NCBI GenBank assembly: GCA_963795485.1
Contig: CAWCIL010000008.1
Coordinates: 434,001 to 498,000, forward strand
Direction: 5' to 3'
From: AP-15 sp963795485
GTDB lineage: Bacteria > Pseudomonadota > Alphaproteobacteria > ATCC43930 > CGMCC-115725
Length of the DNA stretch: 64,000 nucleotides
Below, piece by piece: positions 32,566 to 42,387 of this stretch. Under the pieces are notes generated by a model. It had not been told where the DNA came from and ran no database searches. It worked only from the letters and a program-made list of their open reading frames with translations. Position 1 is the stretch's first letter, and every line of letters starts with the position of its first letter. The translations under genes were made by a program, and so were the position numbers.

Positions 32566-33771
32566 ATGGATTACGAAGGTTTTTTCAAACAGCGCCTCGA
32601 CGCGCTTCGCGCCGAGGGGCGATACCGCGTCTTCGCCGATCTCGAACGGCGTTGCGGCGGGTTTCCGCGCGCCTACGATCATCGTATCGGCGCCGAGGTG
32701 ACGGTGTGGTGCTCGAACGACTATCTCGGCATGGGCCAGCATCCGGACGTGCTGGCGGCGATGTCCGAGGCCCTGCGCGCGCTCGGCGCCGGCGCCGGCG
32801 GCACCCGCAACATCTCGGGCAACAGCCATCTCCACTTGCTGCTCGAGCGCGAGATCGCCGATTTGCACGCGCGCGAGGCCGCCCTCGTCTTCACCTCCGG
32901 CTATGTCGCCAACGAAGCCGTGCTGTCGACCCTGGCGCGCGAGCTGCCCGGCACGGTCGTACTGTCCGACGCGCAGAACCATGCCTCGATGATCGCCGGC
33001 ATCCGCAACAGCCGCGCCGAGAAGGCGATCTTTCGCCATAGCGACGCGGACGATCTGGCTCGCCTGCTCGGCCGCATCGACCCCAACCGGCCCAAGCTCG
33101 TCTGCTTCGAATCGGTCTATTCGATGGACGGCGACATCGCCCCGATCGGCGCCTTGTGCGACGTAGCCGACCAGTTCGGCGCGATGACCTATCTCGACGA
33201 GGTGCACGCGGTCGGTCTTTACGGCGCGCGAGGCGGCGGCGTCGCCGAGAGCCAAGGCGTCATGCACCGCCCGACCGTGATCCAGGGCACGCTCGGCAAG
33301 GCCTTTGGGGTGATGGGCGGCTACGTCGCCGGCTCGATGGCACTCGTCGATTTTCTGCGCAGCCACGCATCGGGCTTCATTTTTACGACCGCCCTGCCGC
33401 CGGCGCTCGCCGCCGGCGCGCTCGCCAGCATCCGGCATCTGAAACAGAGCCAAGTCGAGCGCAGGCTCCAGCAGGAGCGCGCGGCGCTGTTGAAGCGACG
33501 CCTCGCTGAAGCGGATTTGCCTGTCATGCCGTCGCCGAGCCACATCGTGCCAGTGATGGTCGGAGACGCCGAATTGTGCAAAGCCGCCTGTGACGCGCTG
33601 CTGCGTCGGCATCGGATCTATGTCCAGCCGATCAATTATCCGACCGTGCCGAAGGGCGGCGAACGCCTGCGGCTGACGCCGACGCCCTTGCACAGCAACC
33701 AGGACATCGACGCGCTGGTGGAGGGCCTTGTCGATGTGTGGCGCCGGCTGACCCTGCCGCGGGCCGCCTGA
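32566..33771 (+). CDS. hemA: 5-Aminolevulinate synthase
   Basis: Condenses glycine and succinyl-CoA to 5-aminolevulinate, the first step of C4-pathway tetrapyrrole synthesis in alphaproteobacteria. The N-terminus MDYEGFFKQRLDALRAEGRY and the GTRNISGNSHLHLLLE, ETVYSMDGDI-like ESVYSMDGDIAPI, YLDEVHAVGLYG and PLP-lysine TLGKAFGVMGGY motifs are diagnostic, which separates it from biotin or aminoketobutyrate relatives. It is intact at 401 residues. The ATG at 32566 is preferred over GTGs nine and three bases upstream because family members begin MDY. Confidence 0.94.
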   Translation: MDYEGFFKQRLDALRAEGRYRVFADLERRCGGFPRAYDHRIGAEVTVWCSNDYLGMGQHPDVLAAMSEALRALGAGAGGTRNISGNSHLHLLLEREIADLHAREAALVFTSGYVANEAVLSTLARELPGTVVLSDAQNHASMIAGIRNSRAEKAIFRHSDADDLARLLGRIDPNRPKLVCFESVYSMDGDIAPIGALCDVADQFGAMTYLDEVHAVGLYGARGGGVAESQGVMHRPTVIQGTLGKAFGVMGGYVAGSMALVDFLRSHASGFIFTTALPPALAAGALASIRHLKQSQVERRLQQERAALLKRRLAEADLPVMPSPSHIVPVMVGDAELCKAACDALLRRHRIYVQPINYPTVPKGGERLRLTPTPLHSNQDIDALVEGLVDVWRRLTLPRAA

Positions 33772-33823
33772 CCGCCCCGCGTCCGCCGGCGCTCGCCCGC
33801 CCGGCGATGCCGGCCGAGAGCGC

Positions 33824-34700
33824 CTACCGCCGGCCCTCTTCTGTCGGACTCGAGGCCGCGAGCCCGCTGTAGGTGACGCGGCGGATGCCGAGAGTATCGA
33901 TGCGCTCACGAACCGCCAAGCTCAGCAACGCGGCCAGCTCGTCGGAGTGACGGTAGCTCGGCATCGCCGTGACGAGTGGCGGGGTGCGCTGGGCGGCCGG
34001 GTGAAAATAGATCTCGCTCAAACCGTCGGGCAGATGCGGCAGCAGCCCCAGCACCCGGTCTTCGGTCATGCCGCCGCTCCAGGCGAGGCCGAAGACATGG
34101 TCGTTGACCGGTCAGCCCGGCGCGCCGCACGCCGCCGCCGCAGCCGCTCGACCCACGGCCGGTAGAGCGGCGTCCGCCGGGCGCTCGTGCGGGAAGGCGC
34201 GGCGCAATGCCGCGACCGGCTCAGAGGGAACCCGCACCGCCCGCATGCCGTAGTCGCGGCCGATTGCGATCATCAGCGCGGCGACGCTCGGATGCAGATG
34301 CAGGTGCTTGTGGGCGTTGACATGGTCGAGCGCCAGGCCGGTCGCGCGGAAGGCCTCGAATTGCGCGCGGATTTCTGCGCGCCAGCTGGCGGCGGACTTG
34401 CGGCAGAAAGAAGAACCGCATGCCGGCGCGGGCCATGTTGCGGTCGAATTGACCGTCGGCGCCGACCAAGGCCGGAACCGCGGCGGCCGGCGACACCGGG
34501 CGTCCGTCGACCAGCACCAGGTGCAGCCCGACCCGCAGCCCCGGCAAGCGCCGGGCGCGCGCCACTGCATCCGCCGCCGCCGGCGCGCCGACCATCAGGC
34601 TGGCGGTCGACAGGATGCCGTGTCGATACGCCGCTTCGACCGCTTCGTTGACCGCCGGGTCGAGCCCGAAATCGTCGGCGCAGACGATCAGGCGCTTCAG
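33824..34700 (-). CDS. hpnK: Hopanoid biosynthesis deacetylase HpnK (frameshifted)
   Basis: YdjC-like carbohydrate deacetylase that acts after HpnI on N-acetylglucosaminyl bacteriohopanetetrol. Seen in order: LIVCADDFGLDPAVNEAVEA (metal-binding Asp pair), LRVGLHLVLVDGRPVSP, LDHVNAHKHLHLHPSVAALM (metal His) and the C-terminal GLSEIYFHPA. Breaks near 34395 and 34130 are needed to join these. The start is unclear: a CTG at 34700 overlaps the hpnJ stop, and a one-base change would give an ATG there. It is last in hpnI-J-K. Confidence 0.88.
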
Positions 34701-36124
34701 CCGGCCATCTCCCGGTGGCGCAGGAAATGGAAGAACTCGACGCCTTCGCGCAGGCGGCGGCGCATCATCTGCGGGCTCCGCAGCATCTCGGCGACCAGCG
34801 AGGCGATCTTTTCGCGGCGGAAGTAGAAGCGCTTGTAGAAGGTCTCGAGCGACTGGAAGATCTCGGTGTGCGACAGATGCGGATAGTGCAGCGGTGCGAT
34901 CTGCACCCCGCGCTCGTCGATCAGCTCGGCATGCCCCGTATCGAGCCAGCCGTTTTCGACCGCCTGGCGATAGAGAGCCGTGCCGGGATAGGGGGCGGCC
35001 AGCGACACCTGGATCGTGTGCGGGTTGATTTCGCCGGCAAAGCGGATGGTTTCCTCGATCGTCTCCTTGGTTTCGCCGGGCAGGCCCAGGATGAAGGTGC
35101 CGTGGATCGTGATCCCGAGCTCGTGGCAGTCCTTGGTAAAGCGGCGGGCGATGTCGATCCGCATCCCCTTCTTGATGTTGTTGAGGATCTGCTGGTTGCC
35201 GGTTTCGTAGCCGACCAGCAGCAGCCGCAGCCCGTTGTCGCGCAACACTTCGAGCGTCGCGCGCGGCACGTTGGCCTTGGCGTTGCACGACCAGGTGACG
35301 CCGAGCCGGCCCAGCTCGCGGGCGATCGCCTCGGCGCGCGGGCGGTCGTCGGTGAAGGTGTCGTCGTCGAAAAAGAACTCCTTGACCTGCGGAAACCAGG
35401 CTTTCGCCAGCCGGATTTCCTCGATGACATGGCCGACGCTGCGCACCCGGTAGCGGTGCCCGCCGACGGTCTGCGGCCACAGGCAGAAGGTGCATTTCGA
35501 GCGGCAGCCGCGCCCGGTATAGAGCGACAGGTAAGGATGCTGCAGGTAGCCGATGAAATAGTCCTCGACCCTGAGGTCGCGCTTGTAGACCTCGCTGACG
35601 AAGGGCAGCTGGTCCATGTCTTCGAGGATGGCGCGGTCGCGGTTGTGGCTGACCCCGCCGCTGCCGTTGCGCCAGCTCAGCCCGTCGATCGCGTCGAAGG
35701 CGCGGCCCTCGGCGACCTCCTTGATCGTGAAATCGAATTCCTCGCGGGCGACGAAATCGAGCGCCGCGGAGGCCTTCAGGCTGTCCTCGGGCTCGACCGC
35801 GACCTTGGCGCCGACCATGCCGATCTTCAGCCGCGGGTTCGCGTCCTTCAGCGCCTCGGCGACCTTGACGTCGGAGGCGAAGGACGGGGTCGAGGTGTGC
35901 AGCACCGCGAGCTCATAGTCGCCGGCGAGCGGCACGATGTCGGCGAGCTTGAGGCGCGCCGGCGGGGCGTCGACGAGCCGGCTGTCGGGGACCAGCGCCG
36001 CCGGCTGGGCGAGCCAGGTCGGATACCAGAACGAGCGGATCTCGCGCCGCGCCTGATAGCGCGAGCCGGCGCCGCCGTCGAACCCGTCGAACGAAGGCGG
36101 GTGCAGGAACAGGGTCTTCATCAT
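34697..36124 (-). CDS. hpnJ: Hopanoid biosynthesis B12-binding radical SAM protein HpnJ
   Basis: An intact 475-residue enzyme with an N-terminal cobalamin-binding-like region (KTLFLHPPSFDGFDGGAGSR) and a radical SAM core with the CX3CX2C cluster site in GRGCRSKCTFCLWP. Genetic work in Burkholderia assigns HpnJ to ring contraction giving the cyclitol ether of bacteriohopanetetrol. The start ATG overlaps the hpnI stop by one base (TGATG) and the stop overlaps the hpnK start region, so the three are translationally coupled. Confidence 0.93.
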   Translation of the reverse strand: MMKTLFLHPPSFDGFDGGAGSRYQARREIRSFWYPTWLAQPAALVPDSRLVDAPPARLKLADIVPLAGDYELAVLHTSTPSFASDVKVAEALKDANPRLKIGMVGAKVAVEPEDSLKASAALDFVAREEFDFTIKEVAEGRAFDAIDGLSWRNGSGGVSHNRDRAILEDMDQLPFVSEVYKRDLRVEDYFIGYLQHPYLSLYTGRGCRSKCTFCLWPQTVGGHRYRVRSVGHVIEEIRLAKAWFPQVKEFFFDDDTFTDDRPRAEAIARELGRLGVTWSCNAKANVPRATLEVLRDNGLRLLLVGYETGNQQILNNIKKGMRIDIARRFTKDCHELGITIHGTFILGLPGETKETIEETIRFAGEINPHTIQVSLAAPYPGTALYRQAVENGWLDTGHAELIDERGVQIAPLHYPHLSHTEIFQSLETFYKRFYFRREKIASLVAEMLRSPQMMRRRLREGVEFFHFLRHREMAG

Positions 36125-37263
36125 CAAACCTTGTCTCCGTCGACTGTCATGCGCCCGCTCGGCTCGACGCGGAAATTCTGGTCCCGCCAGAACACCCTGC
36201 GTCCGAAGAAGCTGGCGACGAACACGGCGAACGACAAGGCGTCGCGGACCGGCAGAAGCCAGGGCCTGGGCGCCGGCAGCCCGAGCGCGCCGGCCGTCAC
36301 CTTCGCGCCAGCCCCATCTCAGCAGAAAGGTGATCGCGAGAAAGACCGCAGGAGGTCAAGCCAAATCCGGTGACGGCGGCGGCCAGCGCGGCCACCGCCA
36401 GCGGGTGGGTTACGACCGACCCGGCGTAGCCCAACGGCGCCACCCCGCGCACGGTGCGCGCCCAGCGCAGCTCGTGACGCCACAATGCCGCGAGCGACGG
36501 CTCGGTCACCCGCGCTTCGACGACATAGCGCGACAGCACGACGTCGAGACCCTCGGCGCGCACCGCCTCGCCCAGGCGGTGGTCGTCGGCGAGCTCGTCG
36601 CGAAAGCGGGCAAAGCCGCCGATGCGCTCGAGGGTCTGGCGGCGCAGCGCGATCGTCGCGCCGAAGCAGCCGCGGCCGACGCCCAGAGCCTCGTCGACCA
36701 GAGCGCCCGGCAGAAACGTGAAATTGATGTGCAGCGCCCCCAGCTCGGACCAGATGCCGCCGGTCGACACGCCCGGTAGAGGCAGGTGACGATGCCGACG
36801 TCCGGATCGTTCAGCGGCGCGGTGATCGCGGCCAGATAGCGCCGGTCGACCCGCATGTCGCTGTCGGCCAGCACCAGGATGTCGTGCCGCGCCGCCGGCA
36901 GCATGTTTGCCAGGTTCGACACCTTGCGATTGCTGCCGCGGATGTGCCGGTCGACGACGAGCGCGACGTCGCCGCCGGGAAAGTCGCGAAGCAGCGCCCG
37001 GGCGGCGTCGAGGGCGCCGTCCTGCGGGTCGTTGACGCCGAGCACGATCTGCCGCTCCGGATAATCCTGCTCGGCGAACGACCGCAGGTTTTCGTAGAGG
37101 CCGGGCTCGTCGCCGTGCAGCGGCTTCAGCACAGAGACCGGCGGCTGCGCTGCGGCGATCGCGGCAACGGCGCCGGGCGAAGCGCATGACCGCCACAGCC
37201 GCGCCGACGCAGATACATCCAGCCCGGCAGGAGCAGGATCGCGATAATCAGCGTTGGCGTCAT
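36124..37263 (-). CDS. hpnI: Hopanoid biosynthesis glycosyltransferase HpnI (several frameshifts)
   Basis: GT2-family enzyme that adds N-acetylglucosamine to bacteriohopanetetrol. Joined segments give an N-terminal helix (MTPTLIIAILLLPGWMYL), VSVLKPLHGDEPGLYENLRS, the DXD-type VLADSDMRVDRRYL, GGFARFRDELADDHRLGEAV and a C-terminal membrane part ending FRVEPSGRMTVDGDKV. Breaks lie near 37215, 37160, 36775, 36355 and 36300. About 380 residues in total, the expected size. First gene of the coupled hpnI-J-K set; it diverges from ispH. Confidence 0.85.
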
Positions 37264-37392
37264 GGCAAGCGCGTCACACCCGGTTGCGATTGCGCGTGCA
37301 GGGCGAATGGAGTTGTGGCAGTGATGCGGCGGCCACCCATATCCAGGCTGTCGCGGGCTGGTCCTGTTGAAACGAGGCGACGAGACGAGATC

Positions 37393-38325
37393 ATGCGGGT
37401 CGTGCTAGCTCAGCCGCGAGGCTTCTGCGCCGGGGTCGAACGGGCGATCGAGATCGTCGAGCGCGCGCTCGAAAAATACGGACCGCCGATCTATGTCCGC
37501 CATGAGATCGTCCATAACCGGCACGTTGTCGAGCGGCTGCGCGGCAAAGGGGCGCATTTCGTCGACGAGATCGACGAGGTGCCGCCGGGCAGCGTCACGA
37601 TCTTCAGCGCCCATGGCGTCGCCAGCACGATCGAGAAGCGCGCCGCCGTGCGCGGGCTGCCGGTCATCGACGCCACCTGCCCGCTGGTCTCCAAGGTGCA
37701 TATCGAAGGCCAGCGCTACGCCAATCAGGGCCGCGAGATCATCCTGATCGGCCATGCCGGCCACCCGGAGATCGTCGGCACCATGGGCCGCATCGTCGGT
37801 CGCGTGCATCTGATCTCCAGCCCCGAGGAGGTCGCCGGGCTGCGGGTGTCCGATCCGGACAAGCTCGCCTTCATCACCCAGACAACGCTCAGCGTCGATG
37901 ATACGCGCGCGGTCATCGAGGCGCTGAAGGCGCGCTTCCCGACCATCGTCGGCCCCGACACCAAGGACATCTGCTACGCGACGCAGAACCGGCAGCGGGC
38001 GGCGCGGGAACTCGCCGGGATCGTCGATGTTGTGCTGGTGGTCGGCGCGCCGAACAGCTCGAACTCGAATCGGCTGCGCGAGATCGCGGCTGAAAGCGGG
38101 GTGCCGAGCTATCTGATCGAGGACGCCGCAGCGCTCGACCGGCGCTGGGTCGAAGGTGCGAGCGCGGTCGGCATCACCGCCGGCGCCTCGGCTCCGGCCG
38201 AGCTCGTCGAGGCGCTGATCGACCGGCTGCGCGAGATCGCCGAGATCGAGCTCGCGGTGCTGCCGGGCGTCACCGAGAACGTGCGCTTCCGGATGCCGCC
38301 GCAGCTCGCCGAAACCGCCGGCTGA
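37393..38325 (+). CDS. ispH: 4-Hydroxy-3-methylbut-2-enyl diphosphate reductase
   Basis: Last enzyme of the MEP isoprenoid pathway, making IPP and DMAPP. It is intact at 310 residues with the three cluster-binding cysteines in PRGFCAGVERAI, VIDATCPLVSKVH and KDICYATQNRQ, the catalytic TQTTLSVDD and the SSNSNRL substrate motif. It is followed 36 bp later by hpnH on the same strand. Its place inside the hopanoid region links C5 supply to triterpenoid synthesis. Confidence 0.95.
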   Translation: MRVVLAQPRGFCAGVERAIEIVERALEKYGPPIYVRHEIVHNRHVVERLRGKGAHFVDEIDEVPPGSVTIFSAHGVASTIEKRAAVRGLPVIDATCPLVSKVHIEGQRYANQGREIILIGHAGHPEIVGTMGRIVGRVHLISSPEEVAGLRVSDPDKLAFITQTTLSVDDTRAVIEALKARFPTIVGPDTKDICYATQNRQRAARELAGIVDVVLVVGAPNSSNSNRLREIAAESGVPSYLIEDAAALDRRWVEGASAVGITAGASAPAELVEALIDRLREIAEIELAVLPGVTENVRFRMPPQLAETAG

Positions 38326-38361
38326 AAGCGGCTCGACGCTGAATTTCCGACGAGGTTTTCC

Positions 38362-39506
38362 GTGGCCATTCCACTGCGTCAAACGATCCGGGTCGGGGCC
38401 TATGTGCTCGGGCGCCACCTGCGCGGGGTCGAGCGCTATCCGCTGGTGCTGATGCTCGAACCGCTGTTCCGCTGCAATCTCGCCTGCGCCGGCTGCGGCA
38501 AGATCGATTATCCGGATCCGATCCTCAATCAGCGGCTCAGCGTCGACGAATGCCTCGGCGCGGTCGACGAATGCGGCGCCCCGATCGTCGTCCTCGCCGG
38601 CGGCGAGCCGCTGCTGCACCGCGACATCGCCCAGATCGTCGCAGGGCATCATCGCCCGCAAGAAATTCGTCTATCTGTGCACCAACGCGCTGCTGCTCGA
38701 AAAAAAGCTCGACCAGTTCGGCCCAACCCCTACTTCGCCTGGACCGTGCATCTCGACGGCGATCGCGAGGAGCACGACCGCTCGGTCTCGCAGGACGGGG
38801 TTTACGAGCGCGCCGTCGCCGCGATCGGCCTTGCGAAAGCGCGCGGTTTCCGCGTCAACATCAACGCCACCCTGTTCGATACCGCCGAGCCCGAGCGGGT
38901 CGCCGACTTCTTCGACCGGGTGAGCGAGATGGGCATCGACGGGATCACCGTTTCGCCCGGCTATGCTTATGAACGCGCGCCCGACCAGGAGCATTTTCTG
39001 AACCGGCAGCGGACCAAGGAATTGTTCCGCGGCATTTTCGCGCGCCGCGAGCCGGCGCTGGTCGTTCAACCAGTCGAGCCTGTTTCTCGATTTTCTCGCC
39101 GGCAACCAATCTTATCGCTGCACCCCGTGGGGCAACCCGACCCGCAATTTCTTCGGCTGGCAGCGCCCCTGCTACCTGCTCGGCGAGGGCTACGCCAAGA
39201 CCTTCAAGGAACTGATGGAGGAGACCGACTGGGACGCCTACGGCACCGGCAATTACGAGAAATGCGCCGACTGCATGGTGCATAGCGGCTACGAGGCGAC
39301 CGCGGTCATGGATTCGGTGCGTCACCCGCTGAAGGCGGCGGCGGTGGCGCGTGCGCGGCGTTCGCACCGAGGGCGCGATGGCCCCGGAAATACCGTTAGA
39401 GCAGCAGCGCCCGGCCGAGTACGTGCTCTCCGGCCATGTCGCCGCGGCGATGGCCCGGCTAGGCCGCGGCGACCAGCCCGTGCAGCGCGCGCGCGGGTCC
39501 GACTAG
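38362..39506 (+). CDS. hpnH: Adenosylhopane synthase HpnH, radical SAM (frameshifted)
   Basis: Adds the 5'-deoxyadenosyl group to diploptene to form adenosylhopane, the first step of side-chain extension. It starts at a GTG (MAIPLRQTIRVGAYVLGRHL) and has the CX3CX2C cluster in FRCNLACAGCGK, then VVLAGGEPLLH, PNPYFAWTVHLDG, CTPWGNPTRNFFGWQRPCYL and the Cys-rich tail YEKCADCMVHSGYEATAV. Breaks near 38643, 38715, 39058 and 39355 interrupt it; the second is the opposite polarity to the rest. The end is placed at a TAG inside the 3' end of the convergent hpnG. Confidence 0.88.
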
Positions 39507-40136
39507 CGCCGAGAGCGCCGTCCGGGTCTCGCGCGCGAGACCGACCAAGGCCGCGAACTGGCGCGGCCGCCGCAGCACCGAGCCGAGCACCCGCGCCAGC
39601 TGCGGCGTTCCGTCCTCGGTGAGCGGGATCAGCGCCGCCGGCGGCAGCTCGCGCAGAACCGTGTCGGCGATCGTGCGGACGACGACAAACGGGATGCCGG
39701 CCGAGATGGCGATGCGGGCGACCACATCGCTTTCGAGATCGACGGCGAGCGCGCCGGTCTCGCTCCAGGCGCGGCTCTTTTCGGCCGTCGTCGCGAGAAT
39801 TGCCGCGGCGCCCAGCACCGGGCCTTCGATCGCGCCGATGCCGCGGGCGAGATCGGCGACGCGGCGGCAGAACGGCTCCTCCGGCCGCCAACGTTGGTCG
39901 CCGGCGATCACTTCGGTCGAGATGACCACGTCTCCCGCCCGCAGGTCCGGGGCCAAGGCTCCGGCGATGCCAAAGCTGACCAGGCAGCTCGCCCGCCTGG
40001 ACCGCATCCTCGACGAGAGCAGCGGTGCGGCCGCGGTGGCCGGCGCCGACCACTACCGACAACCCGGCGGCGCGCGCGATCTTCGCCTCGGCCGCCAGGC
40101 CCGAGGTGCAGAGCAAGTCGTCGGAAGAGCGGGCAT
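39459..40136 (-). CDS. hpnG: Adenosylhopane nucleosidase/phosphorylase-like HpnG (frameshifted)
   Basis: Removes adenine from adenosylhopane. The core is intact from SFGIAGALAPDLRAGDVVIS through ALAVDLESDVVARIAISAGI and FVVVRTIADTVLRELPPAAL, typical of the PNP/MTAP-like HpnG family. The N-terminal part (GLAAEAKIARAAGLSVVVGA) lies in another frame, with a break near 40000. The start is uncertain; an ATG at 40136 is used, with TTG codons slightly downstream as alternatives. The 287 bp between it and the shc stop show no other gene that I can support. Confidence 0.8.
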
Positions 40137-40422
40137 GCGTGGTCCTGCCGTTCGCGGCGAGGAACAACGCGCTTGCGCGTGCCGGTGCGCGGTCTGCCTG
40201 GCTCCCTGCCAAGCAACAATTACCCGGTTTCTTGGACCCTGCCTATCTATTCAGCATAGACAAAGCGCCGCAGCCGCGGGTGGCGGCCGGCTCCGCCCGG
40301 GCGCCGGCGACGCTCACGTTCGACCGACATGGGCCGAACGATTCCTACATCACCCCGCGACGAGTTGGCGGCTCGCAGCTCGCCGAACTCGGCCGGCTTC
40401 CCGCGCACGCGGTGGCAATCGT

Positions 40423-42387
40423 TCAGGCCGAACGGCACCCGCGGCGCGTCGCAGTCAGCCGGCGGTAGCGGGCCAGCGCCCAGAGCGGGAAATAGGCCCG
40501 GTAGCCGTGATAGCGCAGGAAAAACACCCGGGGAAACCGACCGCGGTGAACCAGGGCTCGTCCCAGTTTCCGTTCCGGTCCTGGCTGTCGATCAGAAAGG
40601 CGATGCCGCGGGCGACCGCCGGGTTGTCGGCCTCGCCGGCCGCCATCAGCCCGAGCAATGCCCAGGCCGTCTGCGAGGGGGTGCTGTAGGGCGCCCCGCC
40701 ATGCGGCATTCCTGGCCAGTACGATTGCTCGCACTCGCCCCAACCGCCATCGTCGCGCTGGCGGTCGAGCAGCCAGGCGGCGGCGCGGCGGATTTCCGGG
40801 CGCGCGCGCATCGACGCCGGCCGCGTTGAGCGCCGCCAGGACCGACCAGGTGCCGTAGATGTAGTTGGTGCCCCAGCGCCCGAACCAGCTGCCGTCGGCT
40901 TCCTGCTCGCGCCGCAGAAAGGCGATCGCGGCGGCGACGGCGGGATGGTCGCGCCGAAGCCCGCCTGGCACAGAAACCCGAGGCAGCGCGCGCTGACATC
41001 GGCGGTCGGCGGGTCGAGCAGCGCGCCATGATCGGCAAACGGAATGTGGTTCAGATAGAAATGCGTGTTGTCGGCGTCGAAGGAGCCCCAGCCGCCGTTG
41101 CGGCTCTGCATGCCGATGATCCATTCGGCCGCCCGCTCGATGGCCGGGCGGTAACGCGCCCGATCGAAACGGTCGAGCGCCAAGCCGACCGCGGCGGTGT
41201 CGTCGACATCGGGATAATGGGGGTTCTCGTATTGGAAGGCCCAGCCGCCCGGCCGCAGGCCGGGCCGGGTCATCGCCCAATCGCCGGCCACCTCGAGCAC
41301 CTGCTTTCCGGCGAGCCAGTCGAGCGCGCGCCCAATCGCCGGCTCGAACCGCCGGTCCCCGGTCTCCATCAAGCGCGTGGCAGGCGAGCGCGGTATCCCA
41401 GACCGGCGACAGGCAAGGCTGGCAATAGCTGCGCTCGCCGTTGCGGACCAGCAGCTTGCGGGTTGCGGCCGCCGCGGTCGCCCAATCGGGATGGTCGCGC
41501 GAGTACCCCAGACAATCGAACATCATCAGCGAGTTCGCCATCGCCGGAAAGATCCCGCCGAGACCGTCCTCGCCGTTGAGGCGCTCGGTCACAAAGGCGA
41601 CGGCCTGGTCGATCGCCCGCTGCCGCGACCCCCTCGGGAACAGCGGCTCGGCCGCGCGCAATACCCGGTCGAGCAATCCGAAAGCGACCGCCAGCGGCGA
41701 GGCGGTCGGGCCGGCGATCCAGTCGCGCACCGCTTCCGGCGGTTCGACGAACAGCTCGCGGACCGTGATCCGCTGCGGGTTGCGCGCGCGCGGCCGCAGC
41801 GCCATCAGCACCAGGAGCGGCACCAGGACGGCGCGCGACCAATAGGAGACCTTGGCGATGTGAAACGGCGACCAGCGCGGCAGCAGCATGATCTCGACCG
41901 GCATCATCGGAACCGCGCGCCACGGCACCTCGCCGAACAGGGCGAGCAGGATGCGGGTGAAGACATTGCAGCGCCGCGCGCCGCCGCGCGCCAGGATCGC
42001 CGCGCGCGCGCGCGCCATGTGCGGCGCGTCGGGCGGATCGCCGGCCGCCTTCAGCGCGAAATAGGCCTTGACCGAGCAGCTGAGATCGAGCGCGCCGCCG
42101 TGGAACAGCGGCCAGCCGCCGTCCTCGCCCTGCTGGGCGCGCAGAAATGCGCGATGCGCTGCCTGAAGCTCCGGGCTCGATCGCGTCGAGATAATGCTGC
42201 AGCAGGATGTATTCGGCCGGGATCGTCGCGTCGGCTTCGAGCTCGAAGACCCAATGGCCGTCGGCCTGCTGCGGCGCCAGCAGCGACTCGGCGGCGCGGG
42301 CGATCGCGGCGTCGAGCGCGCGGCGTCGCCGGTACACGCTCGTGCGCGGTCAGCTGCTTCGCGCTCGGCCGATCGAGTCTGTTGCAC
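40423..42387 (-). CDS. shc: Squalene-hopene cyclase (frameshifted)
   Basis: Cyclises squalene to hopene and diplopterol at the membrane. About 650 residues with the catalytic DXDD box (YPDVDDTAAVGL) and several QW repeats (QADGHWVFELEADATIPAEY, QGEDGGWPLFHGG, QSRNGGWGSFDADN, QRDDGGWGECEQSYW, QDRNGNWDEPWF). The segments lie in different frames, with breaks near 42310, 42185, 41370, 40950 and 40820 among others. The GTG start (MQQTRSAEREAADRARA) overlaps the end of hpnE. It is hpnF of the hpnA-C-D-E-F order. Confidence 0.9.
   Translation of the reverse strand: MQQTRSAEREAADRARACTGDAARSTPRSPAPPSRCWRRSRPTAIGSSSSKPTRRSRPNTSCCSIISTRSSPELQAAHRAFLRAQQGEDGGWPLFHGGALDLSCSVKAYFALKAAGDPPDAPHMARARAAILARGGARRCNVFTRILLALFGEVPWRAVPMMPVEIMLLPRWSPFHIAKVSYWSRAVLVPLLVLMALRPRARNPQRITVRELFVEPPEAVRDWIAGPTASPLAVAFGLLDRVLRAAEPLFPRGSRQRAIDQAVAFVTERLNGEDGLGGIFPAMANSLMMFDCLGYSRDHPDWATAAAATRKLLVRNGERSYCQPCLSPVWDTALACHALDGDRGPAVRAGDWARARLARRKAGARGGRRLGDDPARPAAGRLGLPIREPPLSRCRRHRRGRLGARPFRSGALPPGHRAGGRMDHRHAEPQRRLGLLRRRQHAFLSEPHSVCRSWRAARPADRRCQRALPRVSVPGGLRRDHPAVAAAIAFLRREQEADGSWFGRWGTNYIYGTWSVLAALNAAGVDARAPGNPPRRRLAARPPARRWRLGRVRAIVLARNAAWRGALQHPLADGLGIARADGGRRGRQPGGRPRHRLSDRQPGPERKLGRALVHRGRFPRVFFLRYHGYRAYFPLWALARYRRLTATRRGCRSA

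Noticed and set aside
40137..40422. Possible gene between shc and hpnG
   Set aside because: Short frames exist on both strands but none has a start signal or protein-like composition; part of it may be the missing 5' end of hpnG.
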